From: CAWJMD01 sp963845675
Lineage (GTDB): Bacteria > Actinomycetota > Actinomycetes > Actinomycetales > CAWJMD01
DNA: 64,000 nt
NCBI GenBank assembly: GCA_963845675.1
Contig: CAWJSX010000001.1
Location: 682,001-746,000, forward strand
Reading direction: 5' to 3'
Shown here: one piece after another, positions 18,487 through 27,700 of the stretch
How the letters are laid out: each line of letters opens with the position of its first letter
Position numbering within the stretch: position 1 is the stretch's first letter
The notes under the pieces: generated by a model
Told to the model about the DNA's origin: nothing
The model's input: only the letters and a program-made list of their open reading frames with translations
The model's database searches: none
Position numbers and translations under genes: made by a program

Positions 18487-19350
18487 GTGCTAGAACATGC
18501 AGGTGAATGCTGCTCTCCCGCCGGGGCTGGACCCGCCAACGCCGCCCGACGTCTGCCTGCCGGCCGCAAGGCCGAGCTCTCGGCCTACGTCTTCGAGGTG
18601 GGTCAGGTGACGGTCGCCCAGCTGGCCGACCGCTTCGACGTCTCGCTCGACACGATCCGGCGCGACCTCGACCAGCTCGACGCGGACGGCGTGCTCATCC
18701 GCACGCACGGCGGCGCGCTCAGTCCGTCGGCATTGCCGCGTCCCGACACTGCGATCGACGTCCGCCGCCGGGTGCAGACCTCGGCCAAGGAAGCCATCGG
18801 GGTGCTCGCCGCGTCGCTGGTGCAGGACGGGTCCTCGCTGATGATCAACGGCGGCACGACAGCCCTGGCGGTCGCCCACGCGTTGCGTGACCACCACGAT
18901 CTCACCGTCGCCACGAACAACCTCCTCATGCCGTCTGAGCTGAACCCGGCGGCAGTCCGCGACCTCTACCTCTTCGGGGGCATGGTGCGCGTCGGTGCGC
19001 AGGCCACAGTCGGTCCCGTGGTCTTCCGCAACGCCATCAGCGGCGCGGACGTGGACGTCCAGGTCGACCTGGCCCTCGTGGCCGTCGGGGCGGTCTCGGT
19101 CACCGGCGGGTACTCGACCAGCAACCTCGCCGAGGCCGCGATGATGTCCGACATGATGCAGCGCGCCGCGAAGGTCGCGGTGCTCGTCGACTCGTCGAAG
19201 TTCGGCAAGATGCTGTTCGCGCAGGTCGCCCACGTCGGTCGCGCCGACTACCTGGTGACCGACACGATGCCACCACCCGACCTCGTGGAGGCGTTGCGGC
19301 AGAACGATGTCGAGCTGCTCGTCCCCGCCGGGACGCCCTCCCCCTCCTGA
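18487..19350 (+). CDS. DeoR-family transcriptional regulator
   Basis: The product is about 287 residues. It has an N-terminal DeoR helix-turn-helix (VAQLADRFDVSLDTIRRDLDQLDADGVLIRTHGGAL), then the phospho-sugar-isomerase-like sensor domain (INGGTTALAVAHAL, TNNLLMPSELN, LFGGMVR, DSSKFGKMLF). DeoR regulators usually repress sugar operons and are relieved by a sugar phosphate, which fits the divergent transport/kinase/aldolase operon. The start is uncertain: the frame is open from 18379, and GTG 18487 is the nearest plausible start. ATG 18497 lies in another frame, so a further indel near the start is possible. Confidence 0.85.
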   Translation: MLEHAGECCSPAGAGPANAARRLPAGRKAELSAYVFEVGQVTVAQLADRFDVSLDTIRRDLDQLDADGVLIRTHGGALSPSALPRPDTAIDVRRRVQTSAKEAIGVLAASLVQDGSSLMINGGTTALAVAHALRDHHDLTVATNNLLMPSELNPAAVRDLYLFGGMVRVGAQATVGPVVFRNAISGADVDVQVDLALVAVGAVSVTGGYSTSNLAEAAMMSDMMQRAAKVAVLVDSSKFGKMLFAQVAHVGRADYLVTDTMPPPDLVEALRQNDVELLVPAGTPSPS

Positions 19351-19407
19351 TGTCCGGCCGACGGGTCGCGGTCGCGCACGGGGGCCGCGCGGAGAACCTA
19401 CGTCAGG

Positions 19408-19899
19408 TCACGTGACCCGCAACTCCCCGGCCACCACGGTCGGCTCGCATCGCACCGGGAAGTTCACCGAGCTGGCGATGTAGCACTTGTCGTGCGCGGC
19501 ATGATGCAGCTTCTGCGCCGCCGCAGCCATCGAGGACTCCGTGACGGTGACCACGGGATTCAGGACGACCTCGGCGAAGCACCCTCCGCCGCCTCCGTCC
19601 GTGAGCATCCGGCCTTCGGCCCGGTCCTCGTACCCCGTGACCACGACACCGGCGACTGAGCACAGGTGCAGGTAGGTGAGCATGTGGCACTGGCTGAGGG
19701 ACACCACGAGCAGCTCCTCGGGGTTCCATCGGGCGCTGTCGCCCCGGAACGCGGCGTCCGAGCTGGCCAGCAGGACCTGCTTGTCGCCGGACGAGACCTC
19801 ATGGTCGCGCGAGTAGCCGCGGTAGGTCGCCGTCCCCTCCCCCAGGTCGCCCGTCCACCGCACGGCAACGGCGTAGCGGTGCTCGTGGGTGTCGGGCAC
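19408..19899 (-). CDS. OsmC family protein
   Basis: The product is 163 residues. It opens HRYAVAVRWTGDLGEGTATYRGYSRD and carries WNPEELLVVSLSQCHML and KCYIASSVNFPVRCEP, with the two cysteines expected of OsmC/Ohr-type thiol peroxidases. Members reduce organic hydroperoxides in the cytoplasm or have unknown roles; this sequence belongs to the broader OsmC group rather than clear Ohr. The open frame runs far upstream, but GTG 19899 fits the conserved N-terminus and lies just after the stop of the YrdC-like gene, so the two are probably co-transcribed. Confidence 0.85.
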   Translation of the reverse strand: MPDTHEHRYAVAVRWTGDLGEGTATYRGYSRDHEVSSGDKQVLLASSDAAFRGDSARWNPEELLVVSLSQCHMLTYLHLCSVAGVVVTGYEDRAEGRMLTDGGGGGCFAEVVLNPVVTVTESSMAAAAQKLHHAAHDKCYIASSVNFPVRCEPTVVAGELRVT

Positions 19900-19913
19900 C
19901 GGCCCACCTCGGC

Positions 19914-20534
19914 TCACTCGAACCGGGACGGGTCGCCGGCCCCGCGTCGGACAACCTCGGGGTACCCGCTCGAGAAGTCCACCACGGTGGTCGGTTCGAG
20001 GCCGCACTCCCCGCTGTCGACCACGGCGTCCACCTGGTGGTCGAGTGCTTCCTTGATCAGCCACCCGTCGGTCATCGGCTCCTCCTCACCGGGGAGGAGC
20101 AGCGTGCTCGAGAGCATCGGCTCGCCGAGGGCCTCGAGGAGGGCGTGGGCGACGGGGTGCTCGGGGATGCGGACACCGACGGTCTTCTTCTTCGGGTGCA
20201 GCAGGCGTCGCGGCACCTCACGCGTGGCAGGGAGGATGAAGGTGTACTTGCCCGGCGTCGCCGACTTCACCGCGCGGAAGACCTTGTTGTCGATGTGCAC
20301 CAGCTGACCGAGCTGGGCGAAGTCGCGGCAGACCAGCGTGTAGTGGTGCTTGCCGTCGAGGTGCCGGATGCGTGCGATGCGGTCCTTGCCGTCCTGGTTG
20401 CCTAGCGAGCAGCCGAGCGCGAAGCACGAGTCGGTGGGATAGGCGATCAGGCCGCCCGAGCGGAGGATCTCGACGACCTGCGCGATGGAGCGCGGCTGCG
20501 GGTCCTGGGGGTGGACATCGAAGTACCTCGCCAT
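19914..20534 (-). CDS. YrdC/YciO-type L-threonylcarbamoyladenylate synthase family protein
   Basis: A 206-residue Sua5/YciO/YrdC-domain protein: SGGLIAYPTDSCFALGCSL, KHHYTLVCRDFAQLGQL, GKYTFILPATREVPRRLL and VGVRIPEHPVAHALL. The family makes threonylcarbamoyl-AMP for the t6A modification of tRNA; YciO-like members with this GCSLGNQDGKDRI variant have a less certain role. There is no C-terminal Sua5 domain. It is the leading gene of a short minus-strand pair with OsmC. Confidence 0.85.
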   Translation of the reverse strand: MARYFDVHPQDPQPRSIAQVVEILRSGGLIAYPTDSCFALGCSLGNQDGKDRIARIRHLDGKHHYTLVCRDFAQLGQLVHIDNKVFRAVKSATPGKYTFILPATREVPRRLLHPKKKTVGVRIPEHPVAHALLEALGEPMLSSTLLLPGEEEPMTDGWLIKEALDHQVDAVVDSGECGLEPTTVVDFSSGYPEVVRRGAGDPSRFE

Positions 20535-20543
20535 GTCCCGACC

Positions 20544-20972
20544 CTAGTCCGCAGTGGACGCCCGTCGCCCGCTCCACCACAACCAGCTGATCCCCAGAAG
20601 CGGCAGGACGAGCGGGACGTACCCGTACCCCTGTCCGTACCCCGACCACACCGTCTCGTCGGGGAAGGCAGCCACGTCGGCCACGCTGAGCGTGCCGACC
20701 GTGAGCACCCCCACCAGCTCCACCAGGACTGCGCCCCATGCGACCTGGCGACTGCGGGCCGACGAGCGAGCCAGCGCCACCGTCGCCACCACGTAGACGC
20801 ACGCGGCGAACGCGGAGAGCAGGTACGCCATCGGCGCCTCGCCGAACTTCGTCGCCAGCTGGACGCCGGCCCGTGCGGACGCCGACAGCGCGAAGACACC
20901 GTAGACGGCGACCAGGAGCCGACCAGGCCCGCTGCGTGTGGGTAGCGCTCTGCGGGTGGATGTCTCAGGCAC
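20544..20972 (-). CDS. Four-helix membrane protein, hypothetical
   Basis: The product is 142 residues with four predicted transmembrane helices (about 18-35, 48-68, 78-98 and 118-136) and short polar loops. The first helix region (LLVAVYGVFALSASARAGVQL) and the YLLSAFAACVYVVATVALARSS segment resemble small integral membrane proteins that are widespread in actinobacteria and without a known function. It overlaps the 3' end of the upstream membrane-protein gene by eight bases, so the two are translationally coupled. Confidence 0.75.
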   Translation of the reverse strand: MPETSTRRALPTRSGPGRLLVAVYGVFALSASARAGVQLATKFGEAPMAYLLSAFAACVYVVATVALARSSARSRQVAWGAVLVELVGVLTVGTLSVADVAAFPDETVWSGYGQGYGYVPLVLPLLGISWLWWSGRRASTAD

Positions 20973-21327
20973 GGTCGGCCCAGATCTGAAGGAGCCGCAG
21001 CATCAGCACTGCCTCGGTAGCGGCCGCGATGGCGAAGACCCCGTTGCCCCACCGGCTGCGGTCGGCGATCCCCCAGGCCACCCCGACCGGCAGCACCGTC
21101 AGCGCCGTCAGGTGGTAGCCCACGAACGTGATCGCCTCGACCTGGCGGTCGTCCGTGGCCATCAGCACGAGACCCAGGACGAACTGCAGCAGCATCACGC
21201 CTTCGAGCACCGCGGCCCCGACGAGCTGGCCGGTGCTCGGACGGACGCCTCGCACGGCGGCGATCACCGACCAGGCGGCCAGACCCAGCGCCCCGGCGAG
21301 GACGGTGTACGCGACAGGCGTCAGCAC
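20965..21327 (-). CDS. Four-helix membrane protein, hypothetical
   Basis: The product is 120 residues with four predicted helices (VLAGALGLAAWSVIAAV, VLEGVMLLQFVLGLVLM, FVGYHLTALTVLPVGVAW and FAIAAATEAVLMLRLL). No catalytic motif is visible. It overlaps the next membrane-protein gene by eight bases, and the pair may form a heteromeric membrane complex. It diverges from the histidine-phosphatase gene across an 88-base gap. Confidence 0.75.
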   Translation of the reverse strand: MLTPVAYTVLAGALGLAAWSVIAAVRGVRPSTGQLVGAAVLEGVMLLQFVLGLVLMATDDRQVEAITFVGYHLTALTVLPVGVAWGIADRSRWGNGVFAIAAATEAVLMLRLLQIWADRA

Positions 21328-21415
21328 GGTGCTCCAGGGGTGTCGGTGGGGCGGGACGGGCGCAACCGCTCGATGGTAGGACGCCGTCCGCGAACGTCCT
21401 GGCTAGGGTCGGCGG

Positions 21416-22017
21416 ATGACGCCGTCCACGCACGACCTCGTGCTCGTCCGGCACGGACGCACCGACTGGGCGCACACGGGCCGCCACACCGGTCGCACCG
21501 ACGTGCCGCTCGACGAGGTCGGCCTGCGAGCAGGCGGCGGGCCTGCGGGAGCTGCTGGCCGGGCGGACCTTCGTCGCCGTCGTGTCCAGCCCGCTGCAGC
21601 GCGCGCGCCGCACGGCGGAGCTCGCCGGTCTCGCCGTGACCGACGAGGACGCCGACCTGATGGAGTGGGACTACGGCGGCTACGAGGGCCTGACGACGCC
21701 GCAGGTTCGCGAGCGGACCCACCCCGGCTGGACCGTCTTCGAGGACGGTGTGGTGCCCGGTCGAGACGCCCGGCGAGACGCTGGACCAGGTGGCAGACCG
21801 CGCCCGGGCCGTACTGCGTCGCATCGCCGCGGCCCGCGAGGCGGGTGACGTGGCGCTCGTCGGCCACGGTCACCAGCTGAGGGTGCTGACGGCGGTCTAC
21901 CTGGGCTTCGACCCCCGCCTGGGGGCGCACCTCGAGCTCGACCCCGCGTCGGTCAGCGAGCTCAACAGCCGCCACGGCGAGCCGACCATCCAGAGGTGGA
22001 ACGTCAGCACCGCCTGA
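21416..22017 (+). pseudogene. Histidine phosphatase (phosphoglycerate-mutase-like), two indels
   Basis: The first frame gives the RHG motif (LVLVRHGRTDWAHTGRHTGRTDVPL). At about 21527 a GGG run seems reduced to G, and the next frame continues VSSPLQRARRTAEL and MEWDYGGYEGLT. An extra C at about 21765 shifts to the last frame with ETPGETLDQVADRAR and the second catalytic histidine in VALVGHGHQLRVL. Restoring two bases and removing one gives 603 bases (200 residues), normal for this family. Because all catalytic parts survive in order, this may be an assembly artefact. The expected enzyme is a broad-specificity phosphatase. Confidence 0.75.
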
Positions 22018-22235
22018 CCCTCAGGTCGACACACCGAGGTCGTTGAACGGGGGGACCGGAGGGAGACCCGTCCCATCGGAGACTCGGTGAACCACACGTC
22101 GCCGTCGGCTTCCACCCCCGAGCCGGCGAGGCCGGACGCCCAGCGCGGCAGGTTGCGTGGATCGGACGCGAACTCGTACGTCTCCAGGGCTGATCTGTCG
22201 ACGTGCACCCTGACGTGCCGACTCCGACTTCCCAT
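22018..22235 (-). pseudogene. SRPBCC (polyketide-cyclase-like) fragment
   Basis: ATG 22235 opens MGSRSRHVRVHVDRSALETY, then FASDPRNLPRWASGLAGS and WFTESPMGRVSLR, the first half of an SRPBCC/polyketide-cyclase-like domain. At about 22055 the frame is lost; a neighbouring frame gives PFNDLGVST and then a stop. The second half of the domain is absent because the sequence runs straight into the 3' end of the histidine phosphatase. It is best read as a truncated gene; a very short functional protein is unlikely. Confidence 0.45.
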
Positions 22236-22258
22236 GGAACGCAGGCTATCCGAGCGGT

Positions 22259-22828
22259 TCAGACACGGTCGACCACCATACTGACGACCCATGCGTGCTT
22301 GCCGACCTGTCGGCTACGGGTGAACCCGTACTCCTCGAAGAGCTCCACGGTTGCGCTGAACAGGAAGCTGCTGGACGCCTTGCGACCCTCCGTTACTTCA
22401 GGGATGGCCTCGACGAGACCACCTCCGGCAGCGGCGATCTGGCCGAGCGCCCCCGCTAGCGCCGCCCTCGCCACACCGCGGCCGCGATGCTTCTTGTCCA
22501 CGAAGAAGCACGTGATCCGCCACCGTGGGCTCGTGGGCGCGTCCTTCTCGTACTCGCGCCGGTGCTTGATGCGCGGCAGCTCCGCCGGGCTGCCGTACTG
22601 GCACCACCCCTGTGCTGAGCCGTCCTCATCCAGGACGAGCGCGGCGTGGGCGCGACCGGTCCTCACCCGCTCCTCCTTGGCGTCGCGGTGGCTCACCCCG
22701 GGCTGATCGCCCGGCGGATGGAAGGCCATGCACCAGCAGCCGCCGAAGACGCCGTTGTTGCGCTCCATCAGCTCTGCGAAGGCGTCCCACGTGGAAGCGT
22801 CGAGGGACCGTGTCGCGTACGACGGCAC
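22259..22828 (-). CDS. GNAT-family N-acetyltransferase
   Basis: The product is 189 residues. The acetyl-CoA-binding core is ITCFFVDKKHRGRGVARAALAGAL (Q/R-x-x-G-x-G/A as RGRGVA), followed by AAAGGGLVEAIPE and a C-terminal VELFEEYGFTRSRQVGK helix-strand typical of GNATs. The N-terminal NNGVFGGCWCMAFHP with two cysteines is characteristic of a GNAT subgroup in which the acceptor is unknown. GTG 22828 is just downstream of the hydrolase stop, so the pair is likely one operon. Confidence 0.85.
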   Translation of the reverse strand: MPSYATRSLDASTWDAFAELMERNNGVFGGCWCMAFHPPGDQPGVSHRDAKEERVRTGRAHAALVLDEDGSAQGWCQYGSPAELPRIKHRREYEKDAPTSPRWRITCFFVDKKHRGRGVARAALAGALGQIAAAGGGLVEAIPEVTEGRKASSSFLFSATVELFEEYGFTRSRQVGKHAWVVSMVVDRV

Positions 22829-22829
22829 G

Positions 22830-23516
22830 TCAGCTCTCGCCGGCCGCTGCGGCCAGCACCCGCGCCAGCTCGGTCGGCTTGCTGACCATGGGCCAGTGGC
22901 CGGAGTCGATGTCGACGAGATCGAGGTCCTTGATCCTGGCGAGCTCGGGCAGGTCGCCTGCGTCGATCCACTCGCGAGCCTCGGCCGGGGTGAACTCGGG
23001 GCACACGAGCACGACGGGTACGTCGTAGCGCCGTTCGTCCACCAGCCGCACCACGCCCTTCGCCACGCCTCCCGGGACGGGGATGGCGCCGGACGCGATG
23101 CGACGCCGGGCCTCCTCGTCGAGGTCGGCGGAGTCCGGGCCCTCGAACGGACCCCAGCCCGGGAAGGGCATGACCCCGTCCGTCAGCTCGAAGAAGTCGG
23201 CGTACGTTGCCCCGTCCGGTGACGGCCAGCCGCCGATGAGGGCGACCTTCCTCACCTTCTCCGGACGTGCGTCGGCCGCCGACCACGCCAGCGAGGCGGC
23301 TGCGGAGTGGCCGACCACCAGGCACTCGCCGGGCGCCGCGTCCACGGCGGCGAGCACCGCCGAGAGCTGGTCGTCGAGGGTGGCGGATGTCGAGCCGTCC
23401 CCCTGTCCCGGCAGCGCGACCGGCACCGGGCGGTGACCGAGGTCCTCGAGGGTGGGGACGACGTCGTCCCAGACGGAGGCGTCCAGCCAGAGGCCGGCGA
23501 TGAGCAGGATGTCCAC
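22830..23516 (-). CDS. Alpha/beta hydrolase
   Basis: The product is about 228 residues. It begins VDILLIAGLWLDASVWDDVV, has the nucleophile elbow in LVVGHSAAASLAW (GHSAA) and the catalytic His near the end in DIDSGHWPMVSKPTELA. This is the small esterase/RutD-like group with a compact lid. The long upstream open frame belongs to a decayed DinB-like gene; GTG 23516 matches the family start. It is probably co-transcribed with the GNAT gene. Confidence 0.8.
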   Translation of the reverse strand: MDILLIAGLWLDASVWDDVVPTLEDLGHRPVPVALPGQGDGSTSATLDDQLSAVLAAVDAAPGECLVVGHSAAASLAWSAADARPEKVRKVALIGGWPSPDGATYADFFELTDGVMPFPGWGPFEGPDSADLDEEARRRIASGAIPVPGGVAKGVVRLVDERRYDVPVVLVCPEFTPAEAREWIDAGDLPELARIKDLDLVDIDSGHWPMVSKPTELARVLAAAAGES

Positions 23517-23518
23517 GG

Positions 23519-23699
23519 TCAGTTCCCGTTCTGTAGTGCGGTCAGGTCTCGTTCGGCGTAGAGCCGTGTTCCCACTCCTCGTTGAGCACGGTGCGCAGCG
23601 CTTCGCTGATCGGGAAGTCCTCCACCCTGGGCCGGTGTTGACGCCGTTCACGACGACGAAACGCGCACCGCTCAGATCCCGCTCGACGAACTCGGTCAT
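23519..23699 (-). pseudogene. Decayed DinB-family gene (internal deletion)
   Basis: ATG 23699 opens MTEFVERDLSGARFVVVNGV, the start of pentapeptide/DinB-type proteins. Another frame soon reads RVEDFPISEALRTVLNEEWEH, which in intact proteins lies over a hundred residues further on. After one more frame shift it ends RLYAERDLTALQNGN at the TGA 23519-23521. The middle of the gene is therefore missing, in addition to the indels. A WYL regulator sits divergently, an arrangement seen with DinB-like genes, which supports the reading. Confidence 0.6.
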
Positions 23700-23768
23700 G
23701 GCGCCACCGTAGAACCGGTTCCGGACGATCCGCTGCCGGTTCCCGGTGTCCGGCTCTAGCCTCGAGCC

Positions 23769-24731
23769 GTGTCCTCGGATCTCAGCCCCACCGCGCGGGC
23801 TCTGCGCGCCCTCGACGTCCTCCGGAACCGGCCGGGGATCACGGCCACCGATCTGGCCGAGAGGCTCGGCGTGACCGAGCGCGCCGCCCGGCGGTACGTC
23901 GCGATCCTCCGCGAGGCCGGGGTCGAGGTCGAGTCGGCACGTGGGCCATACGGCGGCTACCGGCTCGGGCCCCGCACGAGGCTGCCGCCGGTCGTCTTCT
24001 CCACGGACGAGGCGCTGGTCCTGGTGATGGCCGTGCTCGACGGCCAGGCATCGGCCACCGATGTCGACGACCTCGTCGGTTCCGCTCTCGACAAGGTGAT
24101 CCGGGCACTGCCGGAGAGGGTGGGGCGGCAGGCGGTGGCGCTGCGGGACCACGCGTCCGCGGCGCCGGACCGCTACTCGGCCCGTCCGGATCCCGCCACC
24201 ACCAGCGCCCTGGTCGAGGCGGTGGGAGCCCGACGCCGCGTGGTCGTCACCTACCGGAGCGAGTCCGGTGACGACTGGCCGGCGGAGGTGGACCCCTGGG
24301 CGGTCGTCGTCCGCCACGGTCGCTGGTACCTGCTGTGCCACTCACACCGCGCGGACGCCACGCGCACCTACCGGATCGACCGCATCACCGGGGTCCGGCA
24401 GACGGGCACGGAGTTCGAGCCACCGGAGGGCCTCGACCCGGTACCGGCGCTGGAGCAGAACCTCGGCAGCGGGTGGGACTTCCCCACCCGCGTGGTGTTC
24501 GACGCTCCGCCGGCGGAGGTGGCGCCGTGGATCAGGCCCATGATGGGACGCCTGGAGGCCTCGGGAGACGGGTGCGTGCTCGTCGGCAGCACCAGCAACC
24601 CGAGCATGTACGCGAACGAGTGGCTGGCGACCCTGCCGTTCGCGTTCCGCGTCGACGGCGGACCCGAGCTGCGCAGTGCCGTCGCGACGCTCGCGACCCG
24701 CCTCACCGCCGCCGTCGCGGACGGGGTCTGA
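23769..24731 (+). CDS. WYL-domain transcriptional regulator (YafY-like)
   Basis: The product is 320 residues. An N-terminal HTH_11-type winged helix (LDVLRNRPGITATDLAERLGVTERAARRYV) is followed by the YafY-type linker (GPYGGYRLGPRTRLPP) and a WYL domain at about 140-225 (VDPWAVVVRHGRWYLLCHSH, RTYRIDRITGV), ending in the WCX extension. WYL proteins sense nucleic-acid or nucleotide ligands in several systems; here the divergent partner is a degenerate DinB-like gene, so the regulator may have lost its target. The start is GTG 23769. Confidence 0.88.
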   Translation: MSSDLSPTARALRALDVLRNRPGITATDLAERLGVTERAARRYVAILREAGVEVESARGPYGGYRLGPRTRLPPVVFSTDEALVLVMAVLDGQASATDVDDLVGSALDKVIRALPERVGRQAVALRDHASAAPDRYSARPDPATTSALVEAVGARRRVVVTYRSESGDDWPAEVDPWAVVVRHGRWYLLCHSHRADATRTYRIDRITGVRQTGTEFEPPEGLDPVPALEQNLGSGWDFPTRVVFDAPPAEVAPWIRPMMGRLEASGDGCVLVGSTSNPSMYANEWLATLPFAFRVDGGPELRSAVATLATRLTAAVADGV

Positions 24732-24744
24732 GCACTGCGGACGG

Positions 24745-27700
24745 TCAGGACGAGCCCGCGGCCTCCACGACCAGGACGAGGTCGCCGCCCTCGACCTGCT
24801 GAACGGCACCCAGGGCCAGACGGCTGACCGTGCCCGCGACGGGGCTGGTGACCGACGCCTCCATCTTCATCGCCTCGATCGTCGCCACCGTCTGCCCCAC
24901 CTCGACCGTGTCCCCCTCGGCGACGCCGACCGACACCACACCCGCGAACGGGGCGGCCACGTGACCGGGCTTCGACGGGTCGGCCTTCTCGGCCGCCTTG
25001 ACGTCGACCTGCACGGACCGGTCACGCACCTGCACGGGACGGAGCTGGCCGTTCAGCGTGCACATCACCGTCCGCTGACCACGTTCGTCGACGTCGCCGA
25101 CGGCCTCGAGGCCGGCGATGAGCACCACGCCCTTGCCGAGGTCGATCACGTGCTCGACGCCGGGGCGCAGGCCGTAGAGGTAGTCGCGGGTGTCGAGGAC
25201 GGAGACGTCCCCGTGCGCCGCCCGCACCTGGGCCAGCTCCTCGGCCGGGCCGGGAAAGAGCAAGCGGTTCAACGCGTCTCGCCGCGCGGGCCCCGGCTCG
25301 TCGAGGGCCGCACGCTCCTCGTCGGGCACCTCGGTGTCCCGGACCTTCACGGTCCGTCCCTCGAGGGCCTTCGTCCGGAAGGGCTCAGGCCAGCCACCGG
25401 GTGGGTCGCCGAGCTCACCGGAGAGGAAGCCGATCACCGAGTCGGGGATGTCGAACGACTGCGGGTTCTCCGCGAACTCCGCGGGATCCGCGCCCACGGC
25501 GACCAGGTGCAGCGCGAGATCCCCCACCACCTTGGACGACGGGGTCACCTTCACCAGGCGCCCGAGGATGCGGTCGGCGGCGGCGTACATCGCCTCGATC
25601 TGCTCGAACTTGTCGGCGAGCCCGAGCGCGATCGCCTGCTGGCGCAGGTTCGACAGCTGACCGCCGGGGATCTCGTGGTCGTAGACCCGGCCGGTCGGGC
25701 TCGGGAGCCCCGACTCGAAGGGCGCGTACAGGCGCCGGACGGCCTCCCAGTACGGCTCGAGATCCATCACGGCGCGCAGGTCGAGGCCGGTGTCACGCTC
25801 GGTGTGGGCCAGAGCCGCCACCAGCGCGGACGCCGGTGGCTGCGACGTGGTGCCGGCCATCGAGGCGGTGGCGACGTCGACGGCGTCGACCCCTGCCTCG
25901 GCGGCCGCCAGCAGCGTGGCGAGCTGTCCCCCGGCGGTGTCGTGCGTGTGCAGGTGCACGGGCAGCTCGAACCGCTCGCGCAGCGCGGTCACCAGGGTGC
26001 GGGCGGCCGCCGGTCGCAGCAGGCCCGCCATGTCCTTGATGGCGAGCACGTGGGCGCCGGCGTCGACGATCTGCTCGGCCAGACGGAGGTAGTAGTCGAG
26101 CGTGTAGAGGTCCTCGGCCGGGTCGGCGAGGTCGCCGGTGTAGCAGAGGGCCACCTCGGCGATCGTGGTGCCGGTCTCGATGACCGCGTCGATCGCCGGT
26201 CGCATCTGCTCGACGTCGTTGAGGGCGTCGAAGATGCGGAAGACGTCGATGCCCGTCTCGGCCGCCTCGGTGACGAACGCTCTGGTGACCTCGGTCGGGT
26301 ACGGCGTGTACCCGACGGTGTTCCGTCCGCGAAGCAGCATCTGAAGGCAGAGGTTCGGCATCGCCTCACGCAGCCGGGCGAGGCGGTCCCAGGGGTCCTC
26401 GCCCAGGAAGCGCAGGGCGACGTCGTACGTCGCACCACCCCAGCACTCGACGCTCAGCAGACCGGGGGTCGACCGCGCGACGTAGGGGGCGACCGCTAGG
26501 AGGTCCCGCGTGCGCACGCGGGTGGCGAGCAGGGACTGGTGGGCGTCGCGGAACGTCGTGTCGGTGACCGCCACAGTGGTCTGGGCGCGCAGGTCCGCCG
26601 CGAATCGCACGGGGCCGGCCATCGCCAGGTGCTGGCGGCTCCCGTCCGGGGCGGGCCGCTCGAGGTCCACGGCGGGCAGCTTGTCGCGCGGGTCGATGCT
26701 CAGTCGCGCCTCGCCGTGGGGCTTGTTGACCGTCACGTCCGCGAGCAGGCGCAGCATGCGGGTGCCGCGGTCCGCGCTCACACGCGCCGCCAGGAGGTGC
26801 GGGCGCTCGTCGATGAAGCTGGTGGCCAGGTCCCCCTGGGTGAAGGCGTCCTCCTGCAGGACCGCCTGCAGGAAGGGGATGTTCGTGTGCACGCCGCGGA
26901 TGCGGAACTCCGCGAGGGCGCGGCGCGCCCGGCGGACCGCGGTCGGGAAGTCGCGGCCGCGGCACGTGAGCTTCACCAGCATCGAGTCGAAGTGGGCGCT
27001 GATCTCCGCGCCGGTGTCAGCGGTGCCGCCGTCCAGGCGGACGCCTGCCCCGCCGGCCGAGCGGTACGCGGTGATCCGTCCGGTGTCCGGGCGGAAGCCG
27101 TTGCCCGGGTCCTCGGTCGTGATGCGGCACTGCAGCGCGGCGCCGTTCACGCGGATCGTCTCCTGGCGGAGTCCGAGGTCGGCCAGCGTCTCGCCGCTCG
27201 CGATGCGCATCTGGGCCTGCACGAGGTCGACGTCCGTGACCTCCTCGGTGACGGTGTGCTCCACCTGGATGCGGGGGTTCATCTCGATGAAGACGTGCTG
27301 CCCGGCCCGCTCCCCCGCCGTCTCCACGAGGAACTCCACCGTGCCGGCGTTGACGTAGCCCAACGCCCGCGCGAAGGCCACGGCGTCACGGCAGAGCGCC
27401 TCTCGCAGAGCGGGATCCAGGTTCGGCGCCGGGGCGATCTCGATCACCTTCTGGTGTCGGCGCTGCACCGAGCAGTCGCGCTCGAACAGGTGCACGGTCT
27501 CCCCGCTCGCATCGGCGAGCACCTGCACCTCGACGTGCCGTGGACGGGCGACCGCCTGCTCGATGAACACCGTCGGGTCGCCGAACGCGCCCTCCGCCTC
27601 ACGCATGGCGGTGCTCAGCGCCTCGGGCAGCGCCTCGGGCTCCTCGACCCGGCGCATCCCCCGTCCACCGCCGCCCGCGACGGCCTTCACGAAGACCGGG

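Noticed and set aside
19406..19417. 12-bp palindrome GGTCACGTGACC
   Set aside because: It overlaps the OsmC stop codon between convergent gene ends, and short GC-rich palindromes are expected by chance here.
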